A stretch of DNA of 64,000 nucleotides from RUG563 sp045590215 (GCA_045590215.1 JAZNQO010000043.1:53622-117621); one strand, 5' to 3'. Counted from the first letter of the stretch, positions 16,988 through 26,259 are shown. Notes: generated by a model from the letters alone, not told the origin. Program-made: numbers and translations.

Positions 16988-17140
16988 TTATTTGCTTTCC
17001 TTCTTGCTTTCGCACTTCTGGTTGGCGATACCGCAGCTGGTCTTGCAAGCGGACTGGCAGGAAGTCTGGCATTCGCCGCAGCCGCCGTTCTTTGCGCTTT
17101 CGCACAGGTTACGGGTTTCGATGGTCTTAATATGCTTCAT
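16988..17140 (-). CDS. scfA: SCIFF ranthipeptide precursor
   Basis: This is a 50-residue peptide that begins MKHIKTIETRNLCE and carries the SCIFF core GGCGECQTSCQSACKTSC, followed by GIANQKC and a short charged tail. Six core cysteines are at about residues 21, 24, 28, 32, 36 and 43, with a seventh at 13. SCIFF (six cysteines in forty-five residues) is near-universal in Clostridia and is the substrate of the downstream maturase. GGGAGG precedes the ATG and a near-consensus promoter lies 30 bases further up. Confidence 0.96.
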   Translation of the reverse strand: MKHIKTIETRNLCESAKNGGCGECQTSCQSACKTSCGIANQKCESKKESK

Positions 17141-17170
17141 AGTGATTGCCTCCCTGATTTGTTTCAATTT

Positions 17171-17199
17171 ATCTTATCACCAAACCCCCCGAATGTCAA
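17171..17199 (-). promoter_or_regulatory. promoter of scfA operon
   Basis: On the minus strand TTGACA (17194-17199), a 17-bp spacer and TAAGAT (17171-17176), 30 bases before the scfA ATG. Confidence 0.85.
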
Positions 17200-17357
17200 T
17201 AGAGAAACAGTTCCTATCCCCTGCCCCTCAAGCAAAATTAGAAATAATTGTCCATCAATCCGTGCTTTCTTGCATTTTCTTTGTCCTGTTTTTTATGCTA
17301 TAATAAATATAACACATAGCAAGATATCCTATTTTATTCAACAGGAGGAATGTATAC

Positions 17358-18443
17358 ATGAACACTTCATGGCCCTTGGATACCACCGTTTCTTTTGATC
17401 CCTATTTCGGCGAACCCGGCCGGGATGGCGATCAGGGCTGCGAAATCTTGGCAGACGGCAAAGTGTTTTTCCGCATCAAAGCCGATCAAGCAAAGGAAGT
17501 TTGCATCGATCAGTTTGGCCGCATCTCCCCCTTGCAAAAGACAGAAGAAGGCTATTTTGAAGGCACGGTGGAAATGGGCTGCGGCTTCCAGTATTTCTTC
17601 CTGAAGGTGGACGGGGCGGATGTGCTGAACCCCTATCTGCCCATCGGCTACGGCTGCTGCCGTCCCATGAACTTTGTGGATGTGCCCGTGCCCGGCGAAG
17701 ACTGGAACGCCCTCAATAACATCCCCCACGGCTCCGTGGCTCGCCACTATTACTACTCCACCGTCACCGAAAAGACGGAAAGCTGCCTTGTGTATCTGCC
17801 GGCTACTTTCGATGCCGCCAAGAAATACCCCGTCCTCTATTTGCAGCACGGCTACGGCGAAAACGAAACCGGCTGGGTTTATCAGGGGCATCTGCTCCGC
17901 ATCGCGGATAACCTTTTGCACGACGGCAAAATGAAGGAAATGATTATCGTCATGGGCAACGGCATGACCCAGCCCAAGGAAGGCGTCAGCCGGGATATGG
18001 CCAGAATGCTGTTCCCCCAAGTGCTGCTCAAGGATTTGATTCCCTACATCGAAAGCCGCTTCCCCGTGCTCACCGATAAGTGGAACCGGGCAATGGCCGG
18101 CCTTTCCATGGGTAGCTATCAGACCAGCATCGTCACCCTCTCCAATCCCGATCTCTTCGGCTATGCCGGGGTGTTCAGCGGCTTCCTTCGCTTCCCCCAT
18201 GCCGGCAGCCCCGAAAAGCATCTGGCCCTGCTGGAAGATAAAGAAAAGTTTAACGACAGCTTCAAGGTCTTCTATCGTGCCATGGGCACCGGCGATCAGT
18301 TCTATCAGAGCTTTGCCGATGACGACGAAATGCTCAAGGACAAGGGCCTGAACATGCTCCGCCAGACCTTCCCCGGCGGCCACGATTGGAGCGTGTGGCG
18401 TCGCTGCATTTACAATTTCCTGCCCCTTCTGTTTCAGGAATAA
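17358..18443 (+). CDS. Fes/feruloyl-esterase-like hydrolase
   Basis: This 361-residue protein has an N-terminal early-set (immunoglobulin-like) domain of about 110 residues and a C-terminal esterase-D type alpha/beta hydrolase domain. The latter shows PVLYLQHGYGENETGW, the nucleophile elbow MAGLSMGSYQT, and a late His in FPGGHDWSVWRR. This architecture is that of enterochelin esterases and of carbohydrate (feruloyl) esterases. No signal peptide is seen, so it is probably intracellular. AGGAGG lies upstream of the ATG and a TATAAT at 17299-17304. A bidirectional terminator follows. Confidence 0.78.
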   Translation: MNTSWPLDTTVSFDPYFGEPGRDGDQGCEILADGKVFFRIKADQAKEVCIDQFGRISPLQKTEEGYFEGTVEMGCGFQYFFLKVDGADVLNPYLPIGYGCCRPMNFVDVPVPGEDWNALNNIPHGSVARHYYYSTVTEKTESCLVYLPATFDAAKKYPVLYLQHGYGENETGWVYQGHLLRIADNLLHDGKMKEMIIVMGNGMTQPKEGVSRDMARMLFPQVLLKDLIPYIESRFPVLTDKWNRAMAGLSMGSYQTSIVTLSNPDLFGYAGVFSGFLRFPHAGSPEKHLALLEDKEKFNDSFKVFYRAMGTGDQFYQSFADDDEMLKDKGLNMLRQTFPGGHDWSVWRRCIYNFLPLLFQE

Positions 18444-18471
18444 GAATCAATAAACACTGATTTCAATAATG

Positions 18472-18517
18472 AAAACGGCCTGCCGTCTGTTCTTCACAGG
18501 CAGCAAGCCGTTTTTTA
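18472..18517. terminator. bidirectional intrinsic terminator
   Basis: AAAACGGC and GCCGTTTT pair, with an inner CTGCC/GGCAG stem, flanked by T-rich (+) and A-rich sequence. It sits between the convergent esterase and peptide-transporter operons. Confidence 0.8.
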
Positions 18518-18522
18518 TTGCA

Positions 18523-18801
18523 TTATCGAAACCAGATATACACGCAGAACGCCACAAACAGCACCATGCCAAGGCTCATCACCAAGGCCACCAGCAGCCC
18601 GGCCTTCAAAGCACTGGCGGTATACATCCGCATTTGCTTTCTATTCAGCCCGTCCTTGTACGCCGCATTCGTTTCCGTTTGCGGCGGCAAATCCGGCCTT
18701 TCCGGGGTGTACCACGGCATGCCTTCCACGTTCATGGAAGCAATGGTGCGCCCGTCATCGCCTTCCGGCAGGCGGCTGCGCTTTTCCCGGTTATTCCGCA
18801 T
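18523..18801 (-). CDS. small membrane protein at end of opp operon, unknown function
   Basis: This 92-residue protein has a hydrophilic, proline-containing N-terminal half and a single membrane helix near the C-terminus (about residues 66-90). The ATG at 18801 is preferred because GGAGAG lies eight bases upstream, inside the end of oppF; the genes overlap by 11 bp. I do not recognise it. Its coupling to the transporter suggests an accessory membrane role. Confidence 0.6.
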   Translation of the reverse strand: MRNNREKRSRLPEGDDGRTIASMNVEGMPWYTPERPDLPPQTETNAAYKDGLNRKQMRMYTASALKAGLLVALVMSLGMVLFVAFCVYIWFR

Positions 18802-19795
18802 CGTAGCCACTCTCCGGGTCGTAGATATGGCAGGTAACGGTATGGCCGGGGGTCACTTCCATGGTGCGGGGTGCCTTGTTCTTGCACACATTCTTGCAAT
18901 TGCGGCAACGGGTGTGGAACTTGCAGCCGCTGGGGGGATTGGAGGGCGAGGGAATATTGCCTTCCAGAATGATGCGGTTCATTTTCACCGTGGGGTCCGG
19001 CACCGGGATGGCACTGAACAGAGCCTGGGTGTAAGGATGCAGGGGATTGGCGAAAATTTCATCCTTGCTGGCAAATTCCACCATGTTGCCCAGATACATC
19101 ACGCCGATGGTATCGGAAATGTGCTGTACCACAGACAGGTCATGGCTGATGAAAAGATAGGTCAGGTTAAATTCCTTCTGCAAATCTTCCAGCAGGTTAA
19201 TGATCTGCGCCTGAATGGACACGTCCAGAGCGGACACAGGCTCGTCACACACGATAAAGTCCGGGTTCAGGGCGATGGCACGGGCAATGCAAATGCGCTG
19301 CCGCTGGCCGCCGGAAAATTCGTGGGGATAGCGATCCTTCTGATATTCGTGGAGGCCGCAGGCCTTCATGATCCGAGTCACATAAGCATCCAGCTCATCT
19401 TCGGGCACCAAGCCATGCTCACGCACCGCTTCGCCGATGATTTCACCAACGGGCAGACGGGGAGAAAGGCTGGAATAGGGGTCCTGAAAGATGATCTGAA
19501 TCTTGGGCCGGAACGCCTGCAATTCCTTATGGGACATCTTGTCCAGTTCCGTTTCTTCGTTGAAGATCACTTCACCGCTGGTCTTGGGCGTCAGGTTCAG
19601 GATGGTTTTGCCGATGGTGGTCTTGCCGCAGCCGGATTCACCCACCAAGCCCATGGTGGTGCCCCGCTTGATGGCGAAAGACACATTTTCCACGGCGTGC
19701 ACATGCCCAACCACCCGGCCAAAGAGACCCGCCTTAATGGGGAAGTATTTACACAGATTTTTTACTTCCACCACGTTCTTCGTGTTTTCAGACAT
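18791..19795 (-). CDS. oppF: oligopeptide ABC transporter ATP-binding protein OppF
   Basis: This 334-residue ATPase has Walker A GLVGESGCGKTTIGK, Q-loop IIFQDPYSSLSPR, signature FSGGQRQRICIARAIA and Walker B FIVCDEPVSALD. The C-terminal oligopeptide region has CKFHTRCRNCKNVCKNK, a four-Cys cluster typical of OppD/F. The start at 19795 follows GGGAGGTG; it overlaps oppD by 8 bp. It powers peptide import with OppD. Confidence 0.93.
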   Translation of the reverse strand: MSENTKNVVEVKNLCKYFPIKAGLFGRVVGHVHAVENVSFAIKRGTTMGLVGESGCGKTTIGKTILNLTPKTSGEVIFNEETELDKMSHKELQAFRPKIQIIFQDPYSSLSPRLPVGEIIGEAVREHGLVPEDELDAYVTRIMKACGLHEYQKDRYPHEFSGGQRQRICIARAIALNPDFIVCDEPVSALDVSIQAQIINLLEDLQKEFNLTYLFISHDLSVVQHISDTIGVMYLGNMVEFASKDEIFANPLHPYTQALFSAIPVPDPTVKMNRIILEGNIPSPSNPPSGCKFHTRCRNCKNVCKNKAPRTMEVTPGHTVTCHIYDPESGYDAE

Positions 19796-20948
19796 TCTGT
19801 GCACCTCCCTTGTCTTCGTCAAAGTACCGCCAGCAGCTCACGATATGGGTATCGGTGATGTGCATTTCGTGGGGATAAGCACCGCTGCACTTTTCCACGC
19901 ACTTTTCACAGCGATCCCGGAAATAGCAATAGTCCGGCATATTGATGGGGTTGGGCACAGCACCGGGAATGGAATACAGCCGGTCAACGGTCTTGTTAAT
20001 CACGGGCTTGGATTCCATCAGGCCGATGGTGTAAGGATGCCGGGGATCAAGGAACACTTCGTGCGCCAAGCCTTTTTCCACCACACGGCCTGCATACATG
20101 ACCACCACATAATCCGCCATTTCGGCGATCACGCCAAGGTCATGGGTGATGAGCATGATGGACGCATTGATCTGGGTTTTCAAATTGCGCAGCAGTTCCA
20201 GAATCTGCGCCTGAATGGTTACGTCCAAGGCGGTGGTGGGCTCGTCCGCAATAATCAGCCGGGGATTGCACACCAGAGCCATGGCAATCACGATGCGCTG
20301 GCGCATACCACCGGACAATTCATGGGGATAGCGGTTGTAAACGCCTTCGGCGTCCGCAATGCCGACCATCTTGATGGCCTCGATGGAGCGGGCCTTCACA
20401 TCTTCTTCGCTCATTTCGGGGTTATGCAGAGAGATAACCTCGTCCAGCTGGAACCCGATGCGGAACACGGGGTTCAGGCTGGTCATGGGCTCCTGGAAAA
20501 TCATGGACACCACGTTGCCGCGGATTTTCTGCATGGCTTCCAAGGGCATCTGGGCCACGTCATAGGCCTTATCGCCAAGGTTCAGGCGCATTTCGCCCTT
20601 CACCGTCTGGCCCGTGGGCCGCTGCACCAGCTGCATCAGGCTCATGCTGGTCACGCTCTTGCCACAGCCGGATTCGCCAACGATGCCAACCGTCTTTCCG
20701 ATGGGCACATCGAAGGAAACGCCGTCCACAGCCTTTACCGTGCCGATATCCGTGAAGAAATAGGTGTGCAGGTTATCGAATTCCACCACGTTTTCGGGGT
20801 TCTTCATGGTGGTCAGATATTCGGATTCAGGCACATTCTTTCTTTCCCGTTTCTTTTCATAGCCACGGGTGATTTTGATGTTTGCTTTGCTGATTTTGCG
20901 GGATTCTCTGGCCGAAATATAGCCAGTTGCTTTCTTTTCTTTCTTCAT
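19788..20948 (-). CDS. oppD: oligopeptide ABC transporter ATP-binding protein OppD
   Basis: This 386-residue ATPase has Walker A GIVGESGCGKSVTSMSL, IFQEPMTSLNPVF, signature LSGGMRQRIVIAMAL, Walker B LIIADEPTTALD and the C-terminal cysteine cluster CYFRDRCEKCVEKC. A basic extension of roughly 50 residues precedes the ATPase domain and is longer than usual. GGGAGGCG precedes the ATG. It is the partner of OppF. Confidence 0.93.
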   Translation of the reverse strand: MKKEKKATGYISARESRKISKANIKITRGYEKKRERKNVPESEYLTTMKNPENVVEFDNLHTYFFTDIGTVKAVDGVSFDVPIGKTVGIVGESGCGKSVTSMSLMQLVQRPTGQTVKGEMRLNLGDKAYDVAQMPLEAMQKIRGNVVSMIFQEPMTSLNPVFRIGFQLDEVISLHNPEMSEEDVKARSIEAIKMVGIADAEGVYNRYPHELSGGMRQRIVIAMALVCNPRLIIADEPTTALDVTIQAQILELLRNLKTQINASIMLITHDLGVIAEMADYVVVMYAGRVVEKGLAHEVFLDPRHPYTIGLMESKPVINKTVDRLYSIPGAVPNPINMPDYCYFRDRCEKCVEKCSGAYPHEMHITDTHIVSCWRYFDEDKGGAQNV

Positions 20949-20963
20949 GAAATCGCCTCCCGC

Positions 20964-22712
20964 TTATCGCTTCATCTTCGGGTCAAAGGCATCGCGCAGG
21001 CCGTCACCGACAAAGTTAAACCCAAGCACGGTGAGCACGATGAGAACGCCTGCGGGAATCCAGATGAACCAGAAGTTGCTCATTACATAGATGTTGCTGG
21101 CGGAGTTGATGATAGTACCCCAGGAAGCCAGCGGATATTTGATACCGAGCCCCAGGAAGGACAGGGTCGCTTCCGTCAGGATGATGCCGCCAAGGCTCAT
21201 GGTGGCCTGCACAATCAGCAGGGGCATGACGTTGGGCACCAGATGGCGGAAGATGCGGCGGCTGATCCTGATACCGGTGGCTTCGGTAGCCACCATGAAG
21301 TCCTGCTCACGCAGGGACAGGATCTGGCCACGGACAGTGCGGGCAATGCCCGTCCAGCCCATGATACCCATGATACCCATCAGCATGAAGATACGGGCAT
21401 AGGGGTTCACCTCAAAGGCATCCATCAGGGCACCGGCGATAATCATCATGGGATAGTAAGGAATGGAGTTGAACAAGTCCACAAAACGCATCAGCAGCGT
21501 ATCCACCCAGCCGCCGAAATAACCGGAAACACCGCCGATGATAATACCAATCAGCATTTCCAGGAACACCACGATGAAGCCTACCATCAGGGAGATGCGG
21601 CCGCCGTACATCAGGCGGGTCAGCACGTCCATGCCGTGGTCATCCGTGCCAAGGAGATGGGTGGCACTGGGAGAAGCGTACATATCAATCAACAAGGTTT
21701 TCTGATTGGTGGAGATGATGTAGTTGTTCACGCTCATTTCGATGTTATGCCGTTCGGTTTCACCGTTGGCATTCACATAATGGAAATAAGGCAGGTGGTT
21801 GGCAATGGCGTCCGTCACGGCGGCCTTATAATCCATGGGCAGGAACACATCGGCATTCACGGCGTTCACAATCACGTTAGACACATTGGCTACCATTTCC
21901 TTGCTTTCGCCTTCGCCCTTAAAGACGGTAGCCGTGGTTTCGCTGTCCACTTCCAGGCCATAGGTTACGCCGTCCAGCTCGAAGGAGGTTTCGCCCTTGT
22001 GCATAGCCGTTTCGCTGGCCAGACGGAAATCAAAGCTGTTCACAAGCGTATTATACTGCTGGTCATAGGCGTCGTAGGCCAACATGCTGGCCAAAGCAAT
22101 GGTTTCAGCACCAGCCAGGGTATAGCTTTTGGCCATACCGGCAGTCAGCGTATAGGATACCCCATCCAGCTCAAACACATTCTGCTTGGCCTGCACGGCA
22201 GCGGTGGCCGCCTGCTTGAGCTCGGCAGAGATTTCAGCTCCGGCAACCGCTTTCACGTCCACCATCTTGCCCAGCATCTTGATCGTTGCCACTTCCTTGG
22301 AAGTGCCGATGCAATAGAAACCGTCATCCACCTTCACCACGCTGTAGGTGGTGCCGCCGGCCTTGAAGGAGGAATCGCCGTTCTTGGCCGCCAGAATGAA
22401 GTTGGCACGGGTAGCAGTGGGCAGCTCTTTGCCGTCTTTGGTCACATACCGGTATTCGGTGTTCACCACAGCACCGGCATATTCCTTATTGGCATAGTCG
22501 TTTTTATAGAACACCTGATCCTGCTTATAGGGGCTCACGATGCCGCCCAGAAAAGAGAAGGCAAACATGAACACCAGAATGCAGATACCGGCGATGGCCA
22601 GACGGTTGCGGATGAACCGCTTGAACACCATCATTCCGGGGGATAATACTTTCACCCGGCGGCCGTCATCCAATGCAAGATTTTGATTGGTTGTTTTCTT
22701 GTTTTCAGACAT
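20964..22712 (-). CDS. oppC: peptide ABC transporter permease OppC with large external insertion
   Basis: The C-terminal part (from about residue 350) is a standard OppC permease: PSATHLLGTDDHGMDVLTRL, then membrane helices and the EAA loop around EATGIRISRRIFRHLVPNV. The first helix is at about residues 38-58. Between them lies an insertion of roughly 280 residues on the outer face, making the protein 582 residues instead of about 300. The insertion contains three related units, FKAGGTTYSVV (116), FELDGVSYTLT (180) and FELDGVTYGLE (244). GGAGGAACG precedes the ATG. Confidence 0.88.
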   Translation of the reverse strand: MSENKKTTNQNLALDDGRRVKVLSPGMMVFKRFIRNRLAIAGICILVFMFAFSFLGGIVSPYKQDQVFYKNDYANKEYAGAVVNTEYRYVTKDGKELPTATRANFILAAKNGDSSFKAGGTTYSVVKVDDGFYCIGTSKEVATIKMLGKMVDVKAVAGAEISAELKQAATAAVQAKQNVFELDGVSYTLTAGMAKSYTLAGAETIALASMLAYDAYDQQYNTLVNSFDFRLASETAMHKGETSFELDGVTYGLEVDSETTATVFKGEGESKEMVANVSNVIVNAVNADVFLPMDYKAAVTDAIANHLPYFHYVNANGETERHNIEMSVNNYIISTNQKTLLIDMYASPSATHLLGTDDHGMDVLTRLMYGGRISLMVGFIVVFLEMLIGIIIGGVSGYFGGWVDTLLMRFVDLFNSIPYYPMMIIAGALMDAFEVNPYARIFMLMGIMGIMGWTGIARTVRGQILSLREQDFMVATEATGIRISRRIFRHLVPNVMPLLIVQATMSLGGIILTEATLSFLGLGIKYPLASWGTIINSASNIYVMSNFWFIWIPAGVLIVLTVLGFNFVGDGLRDAFDPKMKR

Positions 22713-22734
22713 GGTTGCACGTTCCTCCTTTCCG

Positions 22735-23730
22735 TCAGTTTACACGCACCCGGGGGTCAACCACCGCATACATGATATCCGCCAGCATCAGGCTGATCTG
22801 CGTCAGCACAAGGCCGAACACGGAATAGAACATGGTAAAGGGCAAATCGCCCGCCACCATGGCATCATAGGCAATATAGCCGATGCCGGGAATCTGATAC
22901 AGCGTTTCCGTAATCATGGAGCCGCTGAAGAGGCTGGGCACCAGATAGCTCATATAGCTTACCAGGGGAATCAGGGTGTTGCGGAAAGCATGGCGATTGA
23001 TAACCACCTTTTCGGACAGGCCCTTGGCACGCGCCGTGCGGATATAATCGGCATTGAGCACTTCCAGCATGTTGGTACGGGTATAACGGGTGAGACCACC
23101 GATGTTCAGCATGGTCAGCGTCAGAACAGGCAGCACCATATGCTTGCACATATCCATGACCTTGCCCCAGCCGTCCAGCTGCTCATAATAACGGCCCACA
23201 ATGCCATACAGGTCAAACCAGCCCAGCTTTACCGCAAAAATGTATTTAAGAACCGTTGCCAGGAAGAAGGTAGGCAACGAAATACAAAGCATGGCAAATA
23301 CGGTGATGCCATAGTCAAAACCGCTGTACTGACGGCGAGCCGCCTGAATGCCCAGCGGAATACAAATGGCCACCTGCAAAACCAGAGTGATCACATTGAG
23401 AACAACAGAATACCAAATAACGTCACCGAATTTCTGCGTGACGGACATACCATATTTCCAGCTTTCGCCAAAATCGCCCTTGAGCACATTGCCCAGCCAA
23501 TTTACAAAGCCGCCGATGACGCCATCGTTCATATGGTAAGCTTCATTCAATTTTTCCAGCCATTCTTCATAGCTGGCACCGCCGGTGGTGGCACTGGCGG
23601 CCGCACGCTGCCGTGCAAGGCTTTCCACAAAGGAAGTAGGCATACAGCGCATCACGCCGTAAATGATAAAGGAACCGCATATAATAATGACCAACGCCAG
23701 GCTGATACGCCTGACAATAAACTTCCACAC
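22735..23730 (-). CDS. oppB: peptide ABC transporter permease OppB
   Basis: This 331-residue permease has about six helices. WLGNVLKGDFGESWKYG, SLPTFFLATVL, the EAA loop ADYIRTARAKGLSEKVVINRH and VDPRVRVN at the C-terminus are family features. I place the start at the GTG at 23730, which is followed by WKFIVRRISL and preceded by GGGGAGGGA; an ATG inside that region is out of frame. It heads the permease and ATPase part of the operon after a hairpin that separates it from oppA. Confidence 0.9.
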   Translation of the reverse strand: MWKFIVRRISLALVIIICGSFIIYGVMRCMPTSFVESLARQRAAASATTGGASYEEWLEKLNEAYHMNDGVIGGFVNWLGNVLKGDFGESWKYGMSVTQKFGDVIWYSVVLNVITLVLQVAICIPLGIQAARRQYSGFDYGITVFAMLCISLPTFFLATVLKYIFAVKLGWFDLYGIVGRYYEQLDGWGKVMDMCKHMVLPVLTLTMLNIGGLTRYTRTNMLEVLNADYIRTARAKGLSEKVVINRHAFRNTLIPLVSYMSYLVPSLFSGSMITETLYQIPGIGYIAYDAMVAGDLPFTMFYSVFGLVLTQISLMLADIMYAVVDPRVRVN

Positions 23731-23785
23731 TTGTGCATTCCCTCCCCAAAGGTTTTCTCTCCCCGTAATTACCAATGTGGCTCAA

Positions 23786-23813
23786 GACATCCCCCACAAA
23801 AGTGGGGGATGTC
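23786..23813 (-). terminator. intercistronic hairpin between oppA and oppB
   Basis: A perfect 12-bp stem (GACATCCCCCAC / GTGGGGGATGTC) has a four-base loop. No T run follows on the minus strand (TTGAGCC). It therefore looks like an RNA-stabilising or partly terminating element that keeps oppA transcript above the permease transcript. Confidence 0.7.
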
Positions 23814-23868
23814 CCGAGCATTTAATTTGCAACAAATGGGGAGTTGATGCTATTCAGTTATCCTAAAA

Positions 23869-26259
23869 TTACTGAGCAGCCTCAACCATCTTCATGGTTT
23901 CGATTTCGGACAGCCAGCCCCAGTAGGTGGTAACGTCGGGGGTCACGGTAGCGGTATCAACGCGTTCCGTGCTGGCGATCACGATGTTCTGACGCTGGTA
24001 AGCGGGAATTTCCACAGCCCAGTCCATGATTTCGTCCAAGCAAGCGCGATACATCACCTTGCGGTAGGACTGATCGGAGGAGGTACGGGCATCCAGAATC
24101 ATCTGGTCCAGTTCAGCAGACTGGATGTGATAGTGGTTGGAGTCAGAGCCGCCCAGGCCAACGATGTTGGAGGAGTGGTAAACCTGATACATGTCAGGAT
24201 CAATGGTGGAGCCCCAAGCAGCAGCCCACATTTCCTGGGTGCCGGCGTCCATGGAATCCCACAGAACGTTGGAGTCAGCGGGGTCATTGATCTTGAGTTC
24301 GATGCCGATGGTGGCCAGAGCAGCCTTGGCATCGGTCAGGATAGCGAAGGAGGGATGGTCGCCGATACCATCAGCGGGGATGATCACTTCGTAGGACAGC
24401 TTGGCACCTTCGGGAGCAGCGGTGAACATACCGGTAGCTTCGTCATAGGTGAAGCCAGCAGCCTTGAAGAAGCCCTTAGCAGCTTCCAGAGCAGCGGCAT
24501 ACTTGTCTTCGGTGGTCATATCGGCAGTGAAGATGGGATTGCCGTCCACGTCCACGGAGAAAGCTACACGATAGCCTTCGTCAGTAGCCTGGGGAGCAGC
24601 CCAGGAAGTGGAGGAGATGGGATAGTTGATCACGGCAGCAGCATCGCCATAGTAGGAGTCGAAAGCGGTGTCACGATACACACTCAGCACAGTGGCAAAG
24701 CCCTTGCGCAGGTTCTTGGAAGCATCGGAGCCGGGTTCGCCAGCCACGTTCATGGTGTCAGCATTGAGGCCGATGTAGCCGTAGCCCAGGTTGGCCACGG
24801 AATAGGTGGTCACAACATCACCAGTGGTTTCGCCATTGGAGTTGAAGGACTTGAGCATTTCAAAGTTGGCCTTGGTGCCGTTCAGTTCGCCGCCGTCAGC
24901 GGTGCCGGTCTGCACAGCAGTGGCAACTTCAGCGGAGTTGGTTTCCTTGTACTGAGCGGTAGCAATGACGGGAGCGCCCTTGTAGTAATTTTCGTTGGCT
25001 TCGTAGTAAACCACACGGTTTTCGTACTTGACGAACTTGTAGGCGCCAGCACCCATGGGCACAGCGTTCTTGGCCTGCACGCAGGACAGATCGCCATAGG
25101 GATGGCCGAAGTTGTTGGCATCATAGTCATAGGTGCCATCGCCATAGTAGTGCTTGGGCGTGATGGACAGGCCGCAGATGGAGTAAACGGCGGGAGCGGA
25201 GAAGCCCTTCACCTTTACTTCAACGGTGTAGTTGTCCAGCTTCTTGATACCGGAGATGGTGGGAACGCCAGCTTCCATGTCAACACCGGCAGCAGCGGCC
25301 AGCTTGCCCATAGCAGCATTGTTCACAGCAGCGGTGGTTGCGCCAACGGCGGATTCCACAGACAGGTAAGCTTCGATATCGCCTTCATAGGCAGCATAGG
25401 TAGCAGCGTAGTAATCATCAACGGTGGGGAAGGTTTCCACCAAGTCGAAGGTCTTGCCATCGGAGGTGGTCAAAGTGCCGTCGTCGTTCACGCTGGCGAA
25501 TCCCCACAGGGCCATGCCCAGAGCAACCTTCAGGCCGTCACTGGCACCGATTTCATCGGCAGTCTTGCCCAGCATAGAAGCGTAGCTAGCAGCATAGTTG
25601 GCGTACACATAGTCAACGATGCCCTGCACGTCCTGCTTCCACAGAGCGGTCAGGTCAGCCTGATAAGCGTCATAGATTTCCTGGGTGAACAGGTCGCCTT
25701 CCTGAACGGTGTAACCAGCGGGGGCAGCCTTCAGGGCTTCCAGAGCCTTGGTCACAGCTTCCAGAGAAGCTTCGGGAACCTGGGTCAGATAAGCCTGCAG
25801 GCCCAGAATGTCATAGCTGTTCAGGGTAGTGGAGCCGGTGTAGCTGGGATCCAGATACACATAGTAGGTGAAGATGATGTCATCAGCGGTGACAGGTTCG
25901 CCATCGGAAAACTTCAGGTCATCGCGGATCTTGGTGGTGTAGGTGGTGATATCAGCAGCTTCGTCATACACAACGGAGATGTTGGCGGGGCCGGTGTACA
26001 GGTAATCAGTACCATTGTAGTTCACGGTTTCGCCTTCAATAGCGTTGTAGATGATGCCGCCCACGCGGTCGGTGGTCATCATGCCCAGCTGGGTCATGCC
26101 AACCACATTCTGGTCGTATGCAGTGTCTGCGAAGTAGGGGCTGAACTTTTCGGACAGGGTGTCCGTAGCCACTACCAGGGGAGTGCCTTCTGCAAAAGCA
26201 GTGCCGCACAGGCCCAGCAGCATAGAAGCCGCCAGCAACAGAGCCAACAGTTTCTTCAT
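23869..26259 (-). CDS. oppA: peptide ABC transporter substrate-binding protein OppA (enlarged)
   Basis: This 796-residue protein of the SBP family 5 has an N-terminal signal peptide ending AFA-EG at about residue 23. The Cys at 18 lacks a normal lipobox (Leu precedes it), so cleavage by signal peptidase I is predicted. KIRDDLKFSDGEPVTADDII and the later GAGAYKFVKYENRVVYYEAN are family blocks. Family members are usually 500-600 residues; extra sequence lies at about residues 155-330. The uniform, GC-biased codons suggest high expression. It is the first gene of the operon, with AGGAGG before the ATG. Confidence 0.92.
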   Translation of the reverse strand: MKKLLALLLAASMLLGLCGTAFAEGTPLVVATDTLSEKFSPYFADTAYDQNVVGMTQLGMMTTDRVGGIIYNAIEGETVNYNGTDYLYTGPANISVVYDEAADITTYTTKIRDDLKFSDGEPVTADDIIFTYYVYLDPSYTGSTTLNSYDILGLQAYLTQVPEASLEAVTKALEALKAAPAGYTVQEGDLFTQEIYDAYQADLTALWKQDVQGIVDYVYANYAASYASMLGKTADEIGASDGLKVALGMALWGFASVNDDGTLTTSDGKTFDLVETFPTVDDYYAATYAAYEGDIEAYLSVESAVGATTAAVNNAAMGKLAAAAGVDMEAGVPTISGIKKLDNYTVEVKVKGFSAPAVYSICGLSITPKHYYGDGTYDYDANNFGHPYGDLSCVQAKNAVPMGAGAYKFVKYENRVVYYEANENYYKGAPVIATAQYKETNSAEVATAVQTGTADGGELNGTKANFEMLKSFNSNGETTGDVVTTYSVANLGYGYIGLNADTMNVAGEPGSDASKNLRKGFATVLSVYRDTAFDSYYGDAAAVINYPISSTSWAAPQATDEGYRVAFSVDVDGNPIFTADMTTEDKYAAALEAAKGFFKAAGFTYDEATGMFTAAPEGAKLSYEVIIPADGIGDHPSFAILTDAKAALATIGIELKINDPADSNVLWDSMDAGTQEMWAAAWGSTIDPDMYQVYHSSNIVGLGGSDSNHYHIQSAELDQMILDARTSSDQSYRKVMYRACLDEIMDWAVEIPAYQRQNIVIASTERVDTATVTPDVTTYWGWLSEIETMKMVEAAQ

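Noticed and set aside
19503..22646. Very long open frame on the plus strand opposite oppF-oppD-oppC
   Set aside because: It is the antisense shadow of three well-supported genes, with no ribosome site and a low-complexity His/Gly-rich translation.
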